DNA of 6,369 nucleotides from Chloroflexota bacterium (GTDB lineage Bacteria; Chloroflexota; Anaerolineae; Anaerolineales; DRMV01). The position numbers were made by a program, and so were the translations under genes. Where the stretch lies: assembly GCA_013153375.1 (NCBI GenBank), contig JAADEN010000125.1:1-6369 (forward strand), read 5' to 3'. Every line of letters starts with the position of its first letter. Position 1 is the first letter of the stretch. Shown one piece after another: positions 4,972 to 6,369 of this stretch. The notes beneath the pieces were generated by a model. The model did no database searches. It worked only from the letters and a program-made list of their open reading frames with translations, and had not been told where the DNA came from.

Positions 4972-6369
4972 GTGAGATTCCTGAGTGTCGCGCTTTTTCT
5001 GTTGCTGGGGTTGGGTTTGGGTGCTCGGAACGCCCGCGTGGAGGCCGCGGCGCCGTTCCAGGAGGAGTTCCCCCAATCGCAGGCCTGGGCCCGGGCCACG
5101 CCCTCGGTGGTCTGGTGCGGCGATCGCGCCACCCTGGAGGTGCACATCGTCGGGCGTAGCGATGTGGTCGGCGTGCAACTGACCAATCGCGGCGAAACGG
5201 ATCGCTTCACTTTGTACGACGACGGCACCCACGGCGACCCCGTGGCCGGCGACGGGGTGTTCACCCTGGCCGACGCGCAACTGTATTGCGACCCGCGCCG
5301 CCTGGAAGCCTCGGGCGGCACGGGGCTCTGGGTCGGTTTTCTGCGCGTGCGCTTGCGAGACGGCCGCGAGTTGGGGAACAACTACGGCCTGCAAGTGGGC
5401 CTGGTGCATCCCCGCTATCGGGGGACTTTTCAGGTGCACGACTTCGGCCAGGGGCTCTCGGCCACGGCCTACGCGTTCTTCATCCAGGACGCCCACCACG
5501 AGGTCTTCGACCATTACCCTGTGGCCACGGTGTATTGCGGCAAATCGAACTTCGCGGCGTACCGCAAACTGTACTCGGTGCTTCCCGACGCTTTCGATTT
5601 CGCGGTGGTCATGCCCGGGGAGCAACTGGTGCGGCCCGGCGACTTCGCGGAGAATGTGCCCTACGAGGTCGGGGTTTCCAACCAGGTGCGCCACATTGGC
5701 ATGCCCATCTTCGACCACACCGCGCGGTTCGGTTCGGCCGGGCGGTTGAAGGCCGCCATCTACCTCTCCTTCGCCTCGCTGGACATCTTCGACCACGAGA
5801 TCGCGCACACCTGGGGCGCGGGTTTGGGGGCCGACCTGGGCCTGATCCAGGAAGGGAAAGCCGGACGCTTCCATTGGAATGCGCTCAGCGACATTGGCGG
5901 GCAGTTGGGAGCCTATTACTTCGCCCCCAATGGCGAGGTCGGCCACTTCGCCTACAATGGCGACGACACCTGGCGCTGGGTGCCCAACACCACGGTGGAG
6001 CCGTACGCGCCGCTGGAACTCTACATGATGGGGCTGATCCCGCCGGAGGAGGTGCCGCCGGTGCACATCCTGCAAGACCCCGACCTGAGCGACCCCGAGC
6101 ACATCACCGCGGCCGCGGTGCGCACGGTCACCATCGAGGAGATCATGGCGGCCGAAGGGGGGCCGCGCGAGCCGGCCTATCCCAACACGCCGCGCGCGTT
6201 CAACCTGGCCTTCATCGTGGTGCAAGAAGGGCCCTTCGACGAGGCCGCGTACGCCTTCTTTTCGCTGCTGTCCCAGCGGTTGACGAGCCACGAGCCGCCT
6301 CAGCCGCACTCTTCCCTGGCCCCCTTCTATTGGGCCACGGGCGGGCGGGCCACCCTGGACACCCGTCTC
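4972..6369 (+). CDS. Secreted protein with choice-of-anchor-X-like domain and HExxH putative zinc metallopeptidase domain, C-terminus outside window
   Basis: The reading frame is open for 466 codons with no stop before the window edge. A signal peptide is clear: MRFLSV, a leucine/glycine-rich hydrophobic core (about 5-17), and probable cleavage in VEAAAP near residues 23-27, so the protein is exported. Residues about 40-150 form a beta-rich domain with DDGTHGDPVAGDGVFTL (83-99), the acidic loop typical of choice-of-anchor-X-like extracellular domains. Cys49 and Cys106 could form a disulfide. Residues about 150-466 hold HEIAH (275-279), a HExxH zinc-binding and catalytic motif; His301 in FHW is a possible third ligand, with Glu294 and Asp307 as alternatives. 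YAPLELYMMGLIPPEEVPP (345-363) recalls a segment I associate with secreted bacterial proteins of this kind. Protease activity is inferred, and I cannot name the family. AAGGAGG at 4959-4965 sets the GTG start. The gene has its own promoter and leader. Confidence 0.85.
   Translation, partial: MRFLSVALFLLLGLGLGARNARVEAAAPFQEEFPQSQAWARATPSVVWCGDRATLEVHIVGRSDVVGVQLTNRGETDRFTLYDDGTHGDPVAGDGVFTLADAQLYCDPRRLEASGGTGLWVGFLRVRLRDGRELGNNYGLQVGLVHPRYRGTFQVHDFGQGLSATAYAFFIQDAHHEVFDHYPVATVYCGKSNFAAYRKLYSVLPDAFDFAVVMPGEQLVRPGDFAENVPYEVGVSNQVRHIGMPIFDHTARFGSAGRLKAAIYLSFASLDIFDHEIAHTWGAGLGADLGLIQEGKAGRFHWNALSDIGGQLGAYYFAPNGEVGHFAYNGDDTWRWVPNTTVEPYAPLELYMMGLIPPEEVPPVHILQDPDLSDPEHITAAAVRTVTIEEIMAAEGGPREPAYPNTPRAFNLAFIVVQEGPFDEAAYAFFSLLSQRLTSHEPPQPHSSLAPFYWATGGRATLDTRL

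Noticed and set aside
4667..4975. A 102-codon frame filling the gap before the secreted protein gene.
   Set aside because: It reads through a strong terminator hairpin and a promoter, and its composition is that of translated GC-rich noncoding DNA.
2956..6309. A 1,117-codon open frame on the minus strand running antisense through the end of maeB, the deaminase and the secreted protein.
   Set aside because: It crosses two intergenic regions with terminators and promoters, has low-complexity composition rich in Arg, Gly, His, Gln and Ala with no recognisable domain, and mirrors the codon bias of the real genes on the plus strand. It is a product of GC-rich third positions.

Overview
This is a GC-rich bacterial chromosomal segment with four protein-coding genes. 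Two are complete and two run off the window edges. I see no mobile element, tRNA, rRNA or CRISPR array. The genes start at ATG or GTG behind strong AGGAGG-type Shine-Dalgarno sites, and the gaps hold AT-rich -10 boxes (TATAAT, TATTAT, TATACT) that stand out from the GC-rich background. High GC, a PTA-fused malic enzyme and a MOFRL-type glycerate kinase would suit a Chloroflexota (Anaerolineae-like) organism, but also other GC-rich groups. I hold the taxonomic call weakly.

Layout, left to right. Positions 1-759 (minus) hold the first 253 residues of a glycerate 2-kinase (DUF4147/MOFRL family), truncated by the window edge. Positions 760-922 are a compact divergent regulatory region with overlapping -10 elements for the kinase and for maeB, followed by a long maeB leader with T-tracts. 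Positions 923-3193 (plus) are a complete NADP-dependent malic enzyme of the MaeB type (malic enzyme plus phosphotransacetylase-like domain). Positions 3194-3279 hold a TATAAT box immediately followed by a perfect 26-bp palindrome. Positions 3280-4662 (plus) are a complete amidohydrolase, best matched to 8-oxoguanine deaminase. Positions 4663-4971 hold a strong terminator hairpin, an extended -10 promoter and a structured leader. From 4972 to the window end (plus) runs the N-terminal 466 residues of a secreted protein with a signal peptide, a choice-of-anchor-X-like beta domain and an HExxH zinc-metallopeptidase motif.

How the genes relate. The kinase feeds 2-phosphoglycerate toward PEP and pyruvate, and MaeB makes pyruvate and NADPH from malate, so the divergent pair both act around the PEP/pyruvate node. 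The deaminase salvages or detoxifies oxidised guanine to urate. The secreted protein is unrelated to the others. Each gene appears to have its own promoter rather than sharing an operon.

The most unusual observation is compositional. The tetramers ACGT and AGCT do not occur anywhere in the 6,369 bases. Synonymous codons are chosen around them without exception: Asp/Asn/His/Tyr before a Val codon is always NAT-GTG, and Glu/Gln/Lys before Leu is always NAA-CTN or NAG-TTG. This points to restriction avoidance or methylation-driven decay at these two palindromes. A second pattern is that all three forward genes have a -10 box, then a hairpin or T-tract, then the Shine-Dalgarno site; three hairpins in the window end in the same GCGTCTT tail. 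I do not see a clearly new multi-gene system here.
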